A stretch of 64,000 bases of DNA from Panicum virgatum (GCF_016808335.1 NC_053153.1:13775033-13839032); one strand, 5' to 3'. Numbered from the stretch's first letter, positions 23,668-37,360 are shown. The notes: generated by a model not told the origin, from the letters alone. A program made the numbers and translations.

Positions 23668-25404
23668 AAGCATAAGAACTATTTTTCATGGTTTGTTGTA
23701 TTTCTCACTAACCAAAATCATTTGTCCTAGTTAGGCTTACATAAAAATTCTCAAATTTTTCCTACAGCAACTAGGAACCAAATTAAAGATATTGTAAAAG
23801 TTTCAACTCATGAAACAAAGTTAAACAACAAGTACAAACAAAAATATTTACATAAGACATAAAGCAACTTTTAACTAAACTGATAGCTAGGCATGTCAAA
23901 TGTCCATCAAACTTTTACGCAAGTCTAATAATCTAGCGTGGAACACACTGACCAAAAATGGCACCCATGCAATGTATAGAACTAGAGATCCAATTAAAGA
24001 TCTAATAAACTTGCATTTAATATAGAACAAAAACTACTGCTCAAATAAGAAAGTGCATGTAATGAAACTTGTAGATTTTGTTACAAGGAATCCAAAACAA
24101 TTGATTTTGCATTTTTCTGATTTTTCTATGAATTGTTATGAATTTTCAAAGTTTACATAAAATGAAACAAATTCAAACGACGAAACTACAGTAGCCGCAG
24201 CCACGCCATGGCCCGGCGTGGCGTGTCTGTTTTGCCGGCTACGGGCCAAGGCGTCGGTGGAGCAAGGCAGCACGGCGGCCAGGGGGGCCCTGCGACCCCG
24301 AGGCACGCGGCGGGGGCACCCGGGCCTGCACAGGAGCAGTCCGCAGCGTGCGCCGACGGCACAGCCCGGCGACCACGGCGGCGCGGCGGCGTTCCGACGC
24401 CGGCGGCGCGGGTTTTGCGCGGGGAAAGGGATGGGAAGAAGGAGGAGGTCGCGGGGAAGCTCACCATGCTCTCGAATCGGGCGGAGGTGGACCGGAAGTA
24501 GGAGATCGACGGCCGGGGGCGGAGCTCGACGGGAGCATCAATGGCGGCCGGTGATGGCGGCTCGATTCCGGCCGGGAAACGGCACGGCCGAGCTCGGGAA
24601 GAGGTGGAATAGGTGCGGGGCAAGGCGAAGCGGCTTGGGGTGCGAAGAATCTAGCGGGGGCGGCGGGGTTTGGCCGGTGCGACGCCGGCGGCGGCACTGC
24701 TCGACTCGGCTCCGCCCGAGCTCGAGGAGAACGAAGGGAAGGGGAAAACGGACTTGGACACCGGGACGGGATAAGCACGGCTCGAGCAGCGGTCGAGAGC
24801 AACGGCGCGGCGACACGTGGGCACAAACGTCGAGAACGGCGGCGTGCGGTGCCGTCACGGCGTGAAGCAGAGAGAGGAAAGAGACGTGATGCTGGTGATG
24901 GCAGTCTTGTACTTAGACCAAAGTTCAGAATGTTCTTTTGTAAACTCAATTTTTCTCTATTTTTATGGCCTCAAATGAAAAACTTTTAAACTGGAAAGTT
25001 GTTCAAAATTTTGAGATCTACAACTTTCGTTTCAGGTACTTTTTTCATTTGAAGACTACTTTTAAAAATAAATTTTAACTCTTGCAAATTCAAAATACGG
25101 CCCTTTTCTAAATTCAAATTCTTCTCAAGTTTTTGCGTGGCAACTTGAAAAACCACCAACATGAAAGTTGTTCACCGCTTAAAACTCTACAACTTTGTTT
25201 TTAGGCAAAAGTTCATTTGAGCAAGAATTTAAAAGTTATTTTCAAAGCATTTTTCATTGGATTTGAAAACTAATCATCATTTCATGTGTTAACAACTAGT
25301 AAAAATACAATTAAATGATTTTATGCATGCAAGGTTAGTGTTAATGACGATATCAAATACACGATTAACCATAACTATAGATGATTAACAACTGGGGTGT
25401 TACA
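21555..25404 (-). repeat. LARD 3' LTR (3850 bp)
   Basis: In the first roughly 345 bp about 11 differences from the partner LTR were counted by eye (about 3%). It contains an expanded TA run at about 23608-23666 that is shorter and GT-led in the other LTR, and a GC-rich block at 24180-24870. Confidence 0.92.
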
Positions 25405-25421
25405 ACCTTACCCCCTTAAAA
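25405..25421 (-). promoter_or_regulatory. LARD polypurine tract
   Basis: On the minus strand it reads TTTTAAGGGGGTAAGGT, directly before the 3' LTR; this is the second-strand primer site. Beside it (about 25422-25440) is a palindrome, GAATCTCG...CGAGATTC. Confidence 0.8.
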
Positions 25422-25440
25422 GAATCTCGTCCCGAGATTC

Positions 25441-28400
25441 AGAACGAAAGACTTCCAAGGATAAAGGAATAGATCAACCACCAAAAGTGCCAGGAAACAG
25501 TCACATCAGAGAAGATCGATGTTGATTGTAGAAGTCGTTGCAGATAAGGATTGAGAACTTAAAGAAAGTGTAAGAAGCAAAGTGTAAGAAACCCGATATC
25601 TCCCACGATTTTGTCCGACTGGTAACTTCTCCAACTTTACGTGTTGTATGCCCTCTTGCTCCAACGGTGATGGCATATGCTGCCTGATCATCTCGGCAGA
25701 TTAACTAGGATCCCTTGTCTACCACCTCTTGCAGTCTTCTAACATTTACACCCATTACCATTTCCTTCTAAGATTATCCTCTTCGCAACTTCGGAAGAAG
25801 GACTTACTCGATTTGGGGTCCGATATATAGATCTCCAGACAGACAATAGAGATAGATGTGAGTATGGCTCACGAGTAGATAGCACACCGATGTAGGTGCA
25901 TAAGGAATCATGACTATCATTCTCGATACCAGCGCGTGCCAAATAGCACAACCACTTGTCGATTGCTCAGAGGAGGCTCTGGGTTTCGTTGCAACACCGT
26001 CAGTCATTATTCATGACACCCTTACAAAGATACCACCAATGAAAAATTCCCATGTGGCATCGATAGATCATGCATGGACGGACATTACAGAAAATAGGGA
26101 TAGCAAAGAGGTGATCCAGTTATGACATGATAGCAACAAAGATTTTAAACGCCAATATCTACAGGGCATAAGACTCTTGCTTTAGCTTCACATACAGCTG
26201 GGTCCAACAAGAGATCGCCAGATTGACAATCAATATGAGATGCGGTCCAGTTGGCCAGCAATACGAGATCAAGCCCAATGAACCTTCATAGTCTTGCGGA
26301 AACTATAAGGAAAACAAGCAGGACCTATGGAACAAACCGATACACCATTTAGAGACTTGGCTGATAAAGCAATGACATGATCTACGAGGGAAAGATTTTG
26401 AGGCCAAGGCACAAAAAGAGATTAACCTTGCACTAGATCCTCTTTAGAATAAGCGACAGAGAGGTTCAACCATGATTGTAGGTATGGCTTTTGACCATCA
26501 GGCACATGAGCATACCATAGACATAGACAAGCACTTGGTGAAACTTGGCTAGGGTAAGCGGTTCAACGAAATTGCCTACAGGATGCATAGATCCTGGATT
26601 TTTGCAACACAAACAACCGTAACTAGCACTGCGTTTAAGATTTTCCAGCTCCAAACCTTGATCAGGGTCATTTATGGAACTCAAAAGATTAGACACGCAT
26701 TCCAAAACTAGGATTTTGCCACTAAGGCGAGAGGAGCTTCCTCCTTGCATGCAGCCAGGGACGGCTCCTGATGACGATGATGCTTTTAAGAAAACACCGA
26801 ACTCGATTTGTACACGACCCTTCAACTAGATTGGACAACTGAGTGATGTAAGGTTTTCCGATCAAGAAGGGAAAGATCAAACCAAACAAAGAATAATGAT
26901 GAGACAAGGTGATCAAGTTCTCATAGAGCTAAGATCACAACATGAGGATGACAAATGTCGGCGACATTCATCACAAGACTTATGGATAGCAAGTGAGAAT
27001 AGTATGAGAGATTGATTTATGAGTGGTGTTTGGAACCTCCCTGCTCAGAGTTTATTACCTGAATGATTTGCATGATGCTAGTTGCAAAACATGCCCACTT
27101 ATATCGATGCAATCAAGGGATAATGACAAAATGCTCCAACTCAGAGTGCAATGCTCGATATATAACCATGACCATAATGCACCGTTGAGATATATGATTG
27201 CGATGATGGTGCAACACAAGGATGGAGTGTTCCATGCACGAGCGAAATGATGCATATGACACAATGCAATTGCCATGATGCTGGCCCAATGATGCATACA
27301 CCATGATGCAAGGATGACAATGCTCTCGATGTATGCATGTATGAGATGCATAAGCATGATGCGCACATGCATGAGTTGATGATGCACATGATTCATACCC
27401 CGTAACCGTTCTCTCATGACTAATACCTTGTTAGCTCTATACCCTCGAGGAAGGATCAACAGATAGGACACTAGTAAGATTGCATAAAAAGGGATCGCAG
27501 TGAGTTACGTCACACATACCTAGACACCAGCGCGCTCCTAGTGGCTCAATCATGTGGCTGCAGCACACATGAGGCCCTAGGTTTCGTCGCGGCATCAGGG
27601 TTATGTGATTAAACACCACCACAAGAAATCAAAAGTAGCAATCCAATAGTGCCAACAACGATAAGATAGGTTATGGAAACCGAAGACCACCCGAAACTGT
27701 ACTCGGACGCACACCCGTTGGTCCGTCTATGGATTCCCGACGATGCAACAATATGCAGTGACCAATGATGTGAAAGGATGTAATGCATGACTGTTGCAAC
27801 GACCGCAATTAAAAGATTATTTTATCATGAATCTTTTTAATTTATCCAAAACTAACTGAGCAAAAATGAAGGTACAAGATTCAGGTATTAGAGTTAAAAT
27901 AGCCAACAAGATCAGGCATATCACCAAAAGAAATAGAATAGTTATTGAACAAGGGGGGTTTTGTTAACAAACGTCATGGCTTAGCCAGGGAACCATGAGG
28001 AAAAAGGAACAATGGTTTTGTAAGAATAGATTCAAGGCATTGATCAAGGGTTGGATTGATTAACAAGCTAAGATCAACAGTAAGGTTCATACCAGACCTA
28101 AGCCACTAATTTACAAAAGACTTTCTCAACTCAAGATCAGACTAGCAATTCACGTTGGCCTACTACCACAACACAAACCTAGGAAGACATTCAGATAAGC
28201 AACATAGTTTTAGAGAATAACATAACAAGCATGACAATCAAACTAACTCAAGATATGCCGTGATGCATGCACGTTTTATCGTTCCTCACCAACAATTGCC
28301 AATAACTAGGCATACGGGAACAATTGGTGGCACACTACGTACTCTCCCTATATATACTAGTCGTTCTTACATTCAAGGCTTACGTAACGTGGTTAGCATA

Positions 28401-29170
28401 CCTGCAGACAAACACAAGATATAAAGAGATATACAATTCCATTTCTGGACCCTTCGTGCCAGCACACACGAACGGTCCCCATGTGTCCTACGCCACACAG
28501 GTAACGCATATGCAGTTTCCCACATATTCACACATACATTACCATCCACTATAGAGATGGCACCCAAACGTTCGACGCTGAATGGGCAGCGCTTCATACG
28601 TTACCGGGGCAACGTATTCACTTCCCATACAAATCGCCTTACGGAACACCCAAGGGTACACGTGTCCCAAGGTACACGGTTATGACCAACTGCATAATGA
28701 GTCTTCACCTCGTAACATTGACTTACGAGATGGCCGTGATTACAATCACACGGTAAGAAATCCGCACTCCATATCAGGCGGCAGATAGCGACAGGCTCGT
28801 TTGAATTGAGTCTTATCACCTCCTCGTATGCTCATCATACGGGACCCGCGCACGTATGAAACACGTGGGCTATTCTAAGGACTACCAGAATGCTTGCCTT
28901 GCTCACCTGAGCGTAGGCGCATCGTTACAGAATATTAGAAACCAGTTGTGCAAGAAGTAAGTTTTAACAGAATGAAAAGTACTGGAAGTGCTGGAATAAA
29001 ATAGATATATAGATGCCACCATAACTAATAAAACCTAGATAGGGCATACGAGCCATCTATCTTATTCCTTAGCGCAACTAGCGTCAAACTTTCGAAACCG
29101 AACATTTTGCAAGCCAAAAAGTTGGTTTTAAACTTATTTAAGCATAAAAGTAATCATCCCCAGTGTGTTT
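25441..29170 (-). other. LARD internal domain, non-coding
   Basis: No retroelement protein domain is visible in any frame. A tract at about 27165-27400 is rich in degenerate ATGATGCA units. 28800-28860 holds a short hairpin CGTATG/CATACG. The transcript would depend on proteins from an autonomous relative. Confidence 0.75.
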
Positions 29171-29184
29171 CGGCTCTGATACCA
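29171..29184 (-). promoter_or_regulatory. LARD primer-binding site (tRNA-iMet)
   Basis: The complement of CGGCTCTGATACCA reads TGGTATCAGAGCCG, two bases from the 5' LTR starting at 29187. Confidence 0.92.
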
Positions 29185-29186
29185 GC

Positions 29187-31225
29187 TGTAGCAGAACCGC
29201 CCAAATTAAACCGGCTTAAGTGCGCTAACTATCATCTTAAGTGTTAATCAAGTAAACACGCACTTAAAACGGTGTAATCCTGGCAGCCTGTTGGGTTAAG
29301 GATCGAAAACACTGGAAGTCTCGCACGAAGACGAGCACAGATGATTACAAGCAGATAAAAGTTCTCAAATTTAATTTACAAAGCGGTGTTTTACAAACCA
29401 GATTACACAAAATATCAGAGTTCAAAATGCAGCGGAAAATAAATAGAAGTATAGTTTAGGAAAATAACGATTACTACGATGACGTGAGGACGTCACATCG
29501 AGCCCACCGATGTGAATCCTGGTTAGCTCCAGCCAGCAGTAGTTACCTGAAAACCAGGGTGACAACAAACCCTGAGTATACTAATACTCAGCAAGACTTA
29601 CCCAACACGGGTATACTTAGCCCACTATCTAGACATGCAAAGCTTTTTGGCTCTGGAGTTAGTTTTGCTGAATGGCTACTAATACTGGATCCTTACTTTC
29701 AATATTTTAGCTCAATTTAAGTTTATCAAGTACCAACTAAATTTGCCTGACATCTAAGCAAGCATGGTTGATCACATTAAACCTCTATTTAAACCATTCA
29801 AACGTCTTCAACTCATTCTCATTTCATCCTTTACTATGATGTGGCAAAGAGATCAAGGCTCTCATAACCGCGAGTCACGGCGAATCGATCCGATTTAACC
29901 TTGCAAGGTGGACCTAACTCACACGACACATGTAAGCCCCGTCGGGCCACGCGCGTCAACTGTTTCCACATTACCACGGCATCTGAACTACGCCTGCTAA
30001 AACCCAGGTGATGGGCCCCTCGCGGTGAACTCCCGGAGCACCCGGAGGCGGCATCCTATCCAACACCCGCCAACTCCCACGCCCAGCGTAGCATGACGGA
30101 ATTCAAATCACCGCTGTAAAGTGGTATACAGCTTACCGGTTTCGACTACCTCCTACTTCCGGTATGTGGTTAGTACTGTTTAATCCTCGATCAACACTGC
30201 CAACAACGGAACGGTCCTCAATCGACACAGGCGGAGATTTCTTTTCATCATTCTATACCATTAATCCAACTCATTTCTGCCCGGTCTCCATTTCTCTTTA
30301 CTCAACAACTCATTTCACAGCCATAGCTAAGGAATCAAGATCCTAAAACTCGCGAGTGACAGCAATCACTCGACTTCTACCGAAATCCAACTTAGCAGAG
30401 CATTGCTAACGATACCTGCACACTAGTATGGACTCATGGGTACCTAGGGAGAAGATGCATACTAGGGTTTCATACAACTCCTAAAACTTAAATGCACAAA
30501 TACTTAAATAAACATTGAATAATTTAAATTATGGTTATGCTCCGGGGCTTGCCTGGGATTAACACTGAATTAGTTAGTGTTGGTTAGATGATATTCGCTT
30601 GGCGGACATCTTCCTTTGGGTAATGCACATCGGGTCCATCCATCCATCTTCTGGGTGCGTCCACCAACATCGTCTTCGGGTTCGGCTCCAATAGCACATC
30701 CTTCACGTGGTTCATCTATCGTACCTAAATAAAATGCACAAGGCAATTGAATAAATGCACAGTGTTGAGTTGCTCAACAATGTAGATGTGATTATTTTCC
30801 TTCACGATAAAGTTGTAGTCCACATAAAACTTAAGTCAAGAAAACAATGATTTCATTTCCTACTTATTGGACAGTCATTTATAGAGTAGCAATCTGACGC
30901 AATTTAGTTCATAAAAACAACGTGGGGTGGCTTCCCAAAATCTGGCTAGGTCATATAACGCAAGTGTTTCAACAGACACTAAACAAGCAAAGATAAATTG
31001 CACAGGTCATAACATGTAAGTAAAGATAAGGAATTCTTAACTAAGTGTTGGCAATCTCCTTATGAGCCTACTATATTTTTTTCAGATTTAAAAGAGCACT
31101 ATACAAGGCGTCAAAAGTAAATCAAGTTATAGTAACATAGACCAAGGTTATTTTATTCAGACCAAACTACTAAGATTCTGGGCTTCATAAATTAGCAAAG
31201 TGATTAGGTACTTAACGAAAAGCTC

Positions 31226-31257
<32 letters not shown>

Positions 31258-33013
31258 CCAAGCATAAGAACTATTTTTCATGATTTGTTGTATTTCTCAC
31301 TAACCAAAATCATTTGTCCTAGTTAGGCTTACATAAAAATTCTCAAATTTTTCCTACAGCAACTAGGAACCAAAGTAAAGATATTGTAAAAGTTTCAACT
31401 CATGAAACAAAGTTAAACAACAAGTACAAACAAAACTATTTACACAAGACATAAAGCAAGTTTTAACTAAACTGATAGCTAGGCATGTCAAATGTCCATG
31501 AAACTTTTACGCAAGTCTAATAATCTAGCGTGCAACACACTGACCAAAAATGGCAGTCATGCAATGTATAGAACTAGAGATCCAATTAAAGCTCTAATAA
31601 ACTTGCATTTAATATAGAACAAAAACTACTGCTCAAATAAGAAAGTGCATGCAATGAAACTTGTAGATTTTGTTACAAGGAATCCAAAAAAATTGAGATT
31701 GCATTTTTATGATTTTTCTATGAATTATTACGAATTTTTAAAGTTTGCATAAAATGAAACAAATTCAAACGATGAAACTACAGTAGCCGCAGCCACGCCA
31801 TGGCCACCAGGGCCATGGCCGGCGGCGTGGCGTGTCTGTTTTGCCGGCTACGGGCCAAGGTGTTGGTGGGGCAAGGCAGCACGACGGCCAGGGGGGGCCC
31901 TGCGACCTCGAGGCGCGCGGCGGGGGCACCCGGGCCTGCACAGGAGCAGTCCGCAGGGTGCGCCGGCGGCACAGCCCGGCGACCACGGCGGCACGGCGGC
32001 GTTCCGACGCCGGCGGCGCGGGTTTTGCGCGGGGAAAGGGATGGGAAGGAGGAGGAGGTCGCGGGGAAGCTCACCATGCTCTCGAATCGGGCGGAGGTGG
32101 ACCGGAAGTAGGAGATCGACGGCCGGGGGCGGAGATCGACGGGAGCATCAATGGCGGCCGGTGATGGCGGCTCGATTCCGGCCGGGAAACGGCACGGCCG
32201 AGCTCGGGAAGAGGTGGAATAGGTGCGGGGCAAGGCGAAGCGGCTTGGGGTGCGAAGAATCTAGCGGGGGCGGCGGGGTTTGGCCGGTGCGACGCCGGCG
32301 GCGGCACTGCTCGACTCGGCTCCGCCCGAGCTCGAGGAGAACGAAGGGAAGGGGAAAACGGACTTGGACACCGGGACGGGATAAGCACGGCTCGAGCGGC
32401 GGTCGAGAGCAACGGCGCGGCGACACGTGGGCACAAACGTCGAGAACGGCGGCGTGCGGTGCCGTCACGGCGTGAAGCAGAGAGAGGAAAGAGACGTGAT
32501 GCTGGTGATGGCAGTCTTGTAATTAGACCAAAGTTCAGAATGTTCTTTTGTAAACTCAATTTTTCTCTATTTTCATTGCCTCAAATGAAAAACTTTTAAA
32601 CACGAAAGTTGTTCAAAATTTTGAGATATACAACTTTCGTTTCAGGCACTTTTTCATTTGAAGCCTACTTTTAAAAATAAATTTTAACTCTTGCAAATTC
32701 AAAATACGGCCCTTTTCTAAATTCAAATTCTTCTCAAGTTTTTGCATGGCAACTTGAAAAACCACCAACATGAAAGTTGTTCACCGCTTAAAACTCTACA
32801 ACTTTGTTTTTAGGCAAAAGTTCTTTTGAGCAAGAATTTAAAAGTTATTTTCAAAGCATTTTTCATTGGATTTGAAAACTAATCATCATTTCATGTGTTA
32901 ACAACTAGCAAAAATGCAATTAAATGATTTTATGCATGCAAGGTTAGTGTTAATGACGATATCAAATACACGATTAACCATAACTACAGATGATTAACAC
33001 CTGGGGTGTTACA
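29187..33013 (-). repeat. LARD 5' LTR (3827 bp)
   Basis: Collinear with 21555-25404 throughout. It ends GGTGTTACA before the GTTAA duplication. The short GT/TA microsatellite is at about 31229-31257. Confidence 0.92.
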
Positions 33014-34279
33014 GTTAAACTCTGAGAAAGATCATTGAGAAAAGCAGAGCAAAAGACCGGCAGGATACTGAATTACTTGGTTGCTGGTTTACTGAGAATA
33101 AATGAAACGTTGCATAGTATTAATAGGTTACAGATAATTATATAGTATTACTGGGGTATTGAGGGATTACTCATATATGTAAGTATTAATGAATTATTAA
33201 ATGCAAGCATCTGCTGAATATTTATTACTGAATAACTGGATTAATGAATGCAAGTATCTGCTGAATATTTATTACTGAGTCTCTTGGTTACCGAATCCAA
33301 ATATATGAACTATTTGCAACAATTAGTAGGCATGAAAATACTGATTAGATGTATCTATTGATTACTTAACCTACAAATGCATATAAAAAATTCGTGAATG
33401 ACTGGATCTTCGGATTACTGAATCCATTCAATGTAAAAAAGGAGTCTCCATGTTACTGAGTCTCTCAGTTATTGAATCCAATTACTGAATATTTATTACA
33501 TAAAAGAACTACTGAATAACTCGATCTCCCTGTTATTGAATCCAAGCACGAACATGGTGTGTTACTAGAAAAACAATTCATCAAAAACCTGAGAAATTAC
33601 TGGAAAAGTGCATAATACTGAATAGTTAGTTCTATGGACGAGGCGATGAGTCGAAAAGGGTGCCATGCCCACGATGAACCAGATGGAAAAGAGAAACAAA
33701 AAGAAACAATTCATCAACAAAGCAGGAACTACAGAACGCAGTGGAGGGGAGAACCGCGCACACCCAAATTGCGCAGCCAGGCAGCTCCCGATTTGTGCCA
33801 TTGGCGCAGATCAACAGCCCTGCCGCCTGTCCGGGTAGCCACGCTCCCTGCTCCCGCCGCGCTCGTGCCGGCCACGCGACCGCTGCTCGAGGCTGCTCGA
33901 GGCCGCACGAGCCGGCTGCGCTTGGGGTCGCCCGCCTCCGCCGCTCGCCGTCGCTGCTACTCGGGCCGGCTACGCGAGCTCCACTCGTGGGCTGCGCTCG
34001 GGGCCGTCCGCCTCCGCTGCTCGCCGCCGCCGCCGCCACCACCAGGCGGGATTTCTGCGTTGGGGGAAAGAAGCAACCAATCAGGGTTGGGTAGGGTGGT
34101 GGTGGGGCACGTGGGGGTTAATGGGTGTCTGGGTTTGGGTGGTGTGCGGGTCAGCCGGTCAGGCGCGCGGGGTTGAGAGGTTTGCGGGTCGGGCGCGCGG
34201 GCTTTGGTGGGTTGGATGTTGGGTGTAGAATACTACTCTACACCTAAAGTGTAAAATAGCACATATATATACACACACA

Positions 34280-37200
34280 CACGGTAGCGCTATTCTACAC
34301 CGTAGAATGGGATTCTACACCCAGCCCAATCCCCCACTATCTAATCAGCCCACCAACTATCCAACCAGCCCAAACCCTGGCAAGCCCACCATCTCATCCC
34401 CCGCAAACAAAACCAACGCGAGCCGCGCGGAGCGCGGCGAGAGGCGAGCGCGAGCCGTCGCAGCGTGCTGGGAGATCCAGGGTGGCCTGCACGGGGAGCG
34501 ATGACGGGGCACGACCTAGACAAGGAGCACCGGCGTGGCCTGTGCGCTCCGCGCGGAGGGGAGTAGAGGCTGCAGCATCAACCGGGAGCTGCTGCGCGGC
34601 TCTCAGGAGCGGCGGTGGAGGGACGACGACACGGGCCTGTGCGGAGCGGCAGCGGCGCGACCGACGCAAAGGGACGGCGGAGCGTCCTGTGTGGAGCGAC
34701 GACCTATGTGGGATCGGCCGCAAGCGCGCGCTGGGTTCGCAGGGGGACAGCACGCATGGGTGTGGAGCAGAGCCCGAGCACGCGCATGCGAGGAATATGG
34801 CAGCTGCGCCCCGTCTATCTGATTTTGCTATGATTGGCCTCACTAATTGAGCTTGGCCTCACTAATTGAGCTCTGTCATCACCATAATCTCAGTACCCCT
34901 CACTGATTTGTTGCAATTTTTGGTGTATGTCGTGGAGGATAGGGGTTGGGGGCATGTCTGTTGAGGATAGGAGTATTGGGCATATCCGTGGGGAGCAGTC
35001 ATTTGTGGCATGATTTCTAATTTTAGTCTTAATTGTTGAGATCAGTATCCGGTGCTGGATGGTTCAGTAATTGGCGGCAGCAATGAGTCACTGAATCGGT
35101 CTCGATTGACTCATTGCAGTATCACCATTGTGGCGGCAGCAATGAGTCCCCGAGAGACTCAGTAATAAATATTTTGCAAATGCTTGTATTTAGTAATTTA
35201 GTTACTCAGTATTATATACATCCAGTAATTTTTGGGATCCACAACACCTTATTTTCATAAATCATTTTTTCAATCAACAAAGGTGTATCTTTTAAATATT
35301 CAGTTTTTTCTCATGCAGATCCAGTATTCAGTAATCATCAGTAATTTTTATATACATCCAGTCATGCCTATGCATATGTAGATTCAGTAATATCTAGGTT
35401 TCAGTTATTCCGTACATTGAAGCATGGTAATTCTTTTTCAAATTTTTCCAGCAAATTTATAGAATTTTTCGTGATCCAGTAATGCCTAGGCATGTCTTCA
35501 ACAGCCCGATACTTCAAACCCGAGCGTAAGCTTTTTCAGCAATTTCTTCCCCCCAACATGCTTGCCTCGGTGCAGCTAACACACAGATGCTTCCAAGTAT
35601 AGTGGCACGCACCACCGCTCATCCCCGCACTTTAACTGAAATACAAATACTGGGATACTGAACAATAATAGATTAAGAGAACACATTTACAGAAAATACT
35701 GAACTACAAAAACTATTGAACAAATGCATTTTTGGTGATTTGCCGACTGGTGGAAACATTTCTTCAGTAACTGAATAATTGGACTATCGAGCTACTGGAA
35801 AAACTAATGAGGTACCACCATCACACGCCACAAGTACGAATTACTGTACTACTGAGCAACAAGAGATTGAGAGAGCTCAGTAATTGATACTACCAACACT
35901 ACATGAAACCTACTTAAATAGTGTCTTTTTAGGGATTGCACGGATAGAGATTTCTAGTACAATCAATATTTTTAGGAACATATATATGCTTGGATGCAGT
36001 AATAGCAGGGAGATCCTGTGCAATCAGTAATTTAGGAACATGTCATGACCAATCCATTATATAAATACTAGACTACTGAACATTAATTGGTATTTCCGAA
36101 TTGCTGGATTAAAATAGTTTAATACTAGACTCCTCAACTACATTAGATTTAATATATCTCCTGATACTACCCAAAAGCTACTGAAAGTATTGAGCTAGTA
36201 ATTCAGTAACTCAAAGTTCACTTATCAATTACTGAAAAAAATACTAGACTGCTAAAACTACTGAGCTACTGAACTACAGGTATACTACTAAACTATTGGA
36301 AAATATAGATAAGTGAGGGAGCTCATTAACTTAACAATATTAAATTATTCTTAGATAATACTGAATTACTGGATCAAACAACGAAATACTAGACTACCGA
36401 ACTACATAAAATTGAATAGAGCTCAGCAAACGAAATACTAAACTACCGAATTACATAAAATTGAATAGAGCTCAGCTACAAAAACTAAAAAAAACTATTG
36501 AGCTCGTGCAGTTTTATATTCAGTAACTCAATGTAGCTTGAATAGGCTAATTACTAAACCATCTTGAACCAGATACTGATGTTGATGATAAAGAATAAAA
36601 CTAAAAGTCATGCCATAAATTACTAAAATTCAATCCAAGCAAAATACGAGTAGAGAAGTTAGAATAGGAGGACTAGTAGCTCAATTACTGAGAGAAGAAA
36701 TGGAATGCTTTAGTAATTTTTTTGAAAATTCCGGCGGTAGTATTCAGAAAAATTTCATCCCCAAACTTCCTGCACAACCAGGTACCGCACGCATGCGACT
36801 GCCTCCGGCCACCGCGTGACCCCGCGCGACCGGCTCCTTGCGTGCCTCCCACACGGTGTCCGTCTCGCATTTCCCGCACGGCCCCCCGAGCACCGGAGGC
36901 CGGAGCCGCAGCACCCCCCTCGCCCGCAGGGGCCTCCGCGCCTCCTGACCCGCGCCACCATCCTCACCAGCCTGCACGCCGCCTCCTGCTGGCCTATACG
37001 AACCCGCCGAATAGCCGCGCCAATCCGCCGCCACCCCGCTGGTCCCGAGGGCCGCCCTCGCCGCCCTGCGCGCCGCCGCTTTGCTGGCTCCGCGCACCGA
37101 CGCGCCGCCGTCCTACTGGCCCCGCGCACCGCAGCTCCCGCTGGCCTCGCGCGCCATCGAACTGGGGAGGCCTCGCACTCGCGGCTCGCCGCGCTCCGCG

Positions 37201-37360
37201 CACTCGTGGCTCGTGCGCGCGGAACGCAGAAGCTAAACAGGTTGGGGCGGTTGCGAGGTGGGCAGTGGGTTTATCGGGCCGGGTGGTGCGAGCCGTTTGG
37301 ATTAGAGGGGCTGGCTGGGCCGGTTGGGTGCTGGGTGTAGAATGGGATATAGTATATAGG
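34280..37360. mobile_element. H2: second unclassified inverted-repeat element of the H family, about 3.1 kb
   Basis: Its first 148 bp (34280-34427) match H1 18901-19048 with a single visible difference. The right end carries GGGTGTAGAATGGGATAT near 37330-37355, the inverse of the left-end motif. CAGTAAT motifs occupy the left half (about 34870-35500) and ATTACTG/ATACTG motifs the right half (from about 35640), as in H1. GC-rich segments lie at both ends (34420-34800 and 36780-37340). No transposase is recognised. It lies about 20 bp after H1, separated only by a TA/CA repeat. Confidence 0.55.

Larger units (their letters stand above)
21555..33013 (-). mobile_element. Non-autonomous LTR retrotransposon (LARD-type), 11.46 kb, target duplication GTTAA
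   Basis: Direct repeats of 3850 bp (21555-25404) and 3827 bp (29187-33013) begin TGTAG and end TTACA. They are flanked by perfect GTTAA duplications (21550-21554 and 33014-33018). The tRNA-iMet primer site next to 29187 and the purine tract next to 25404 show minus orientation. The 3.78-kb interior has no gag, protease, reverse transcriptase or integrase frame; the longest open frame is about 138 codons with no domain. Very long LTRs with a gene-free interior define large retrotransposon derivatives. The iMet primer and AAGGGGGTAAG purine tract fit a gypsy relative, perhaps the Tekay/Del group, but this is inference. Confidence 0.93.
18901..34260. mobile_element. H1: unclassified inverted-repeat DNA element, split by the LARD
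   Basis: The left end CGGTAGCGCTATTCTACACC and the right end (complement) GTGCTATTTTACAC with TATTCTACACCCA are related inverted copies. Without the nested LTR element the length is about 3.9 kb. Terminal parts are GC-rich (about 19080-19790 and 33730-34220). The interior is AT-rich and crowded with short CAGTAAT motifs in the left half, giving way to ATTACTG motifs from about 20400. This is an inverted layout like subterminal transposase-binding arrays. No transposase was recognised. GC-rich open frames (for example 19070-19810 minus, 246 codons) lack domains. Mutator-like or fold-back origin is possible; a target duplication could not be defined because the flanks are TA/CA repeats. Confidence 0.55.

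Noticed and set aside
24186..24865. Apparent duplicate gene at 24.2-24.9 kb and 31.8-32.5 kb
   Set aside because: The duplication is due to the two LTRs of one retrotransposon, so it is not a gene pair.
29165..29190. tRNA gene or fragment
   Set aside because: The match to initiator tRNA is limited to the primer-binding site next to the LTR.
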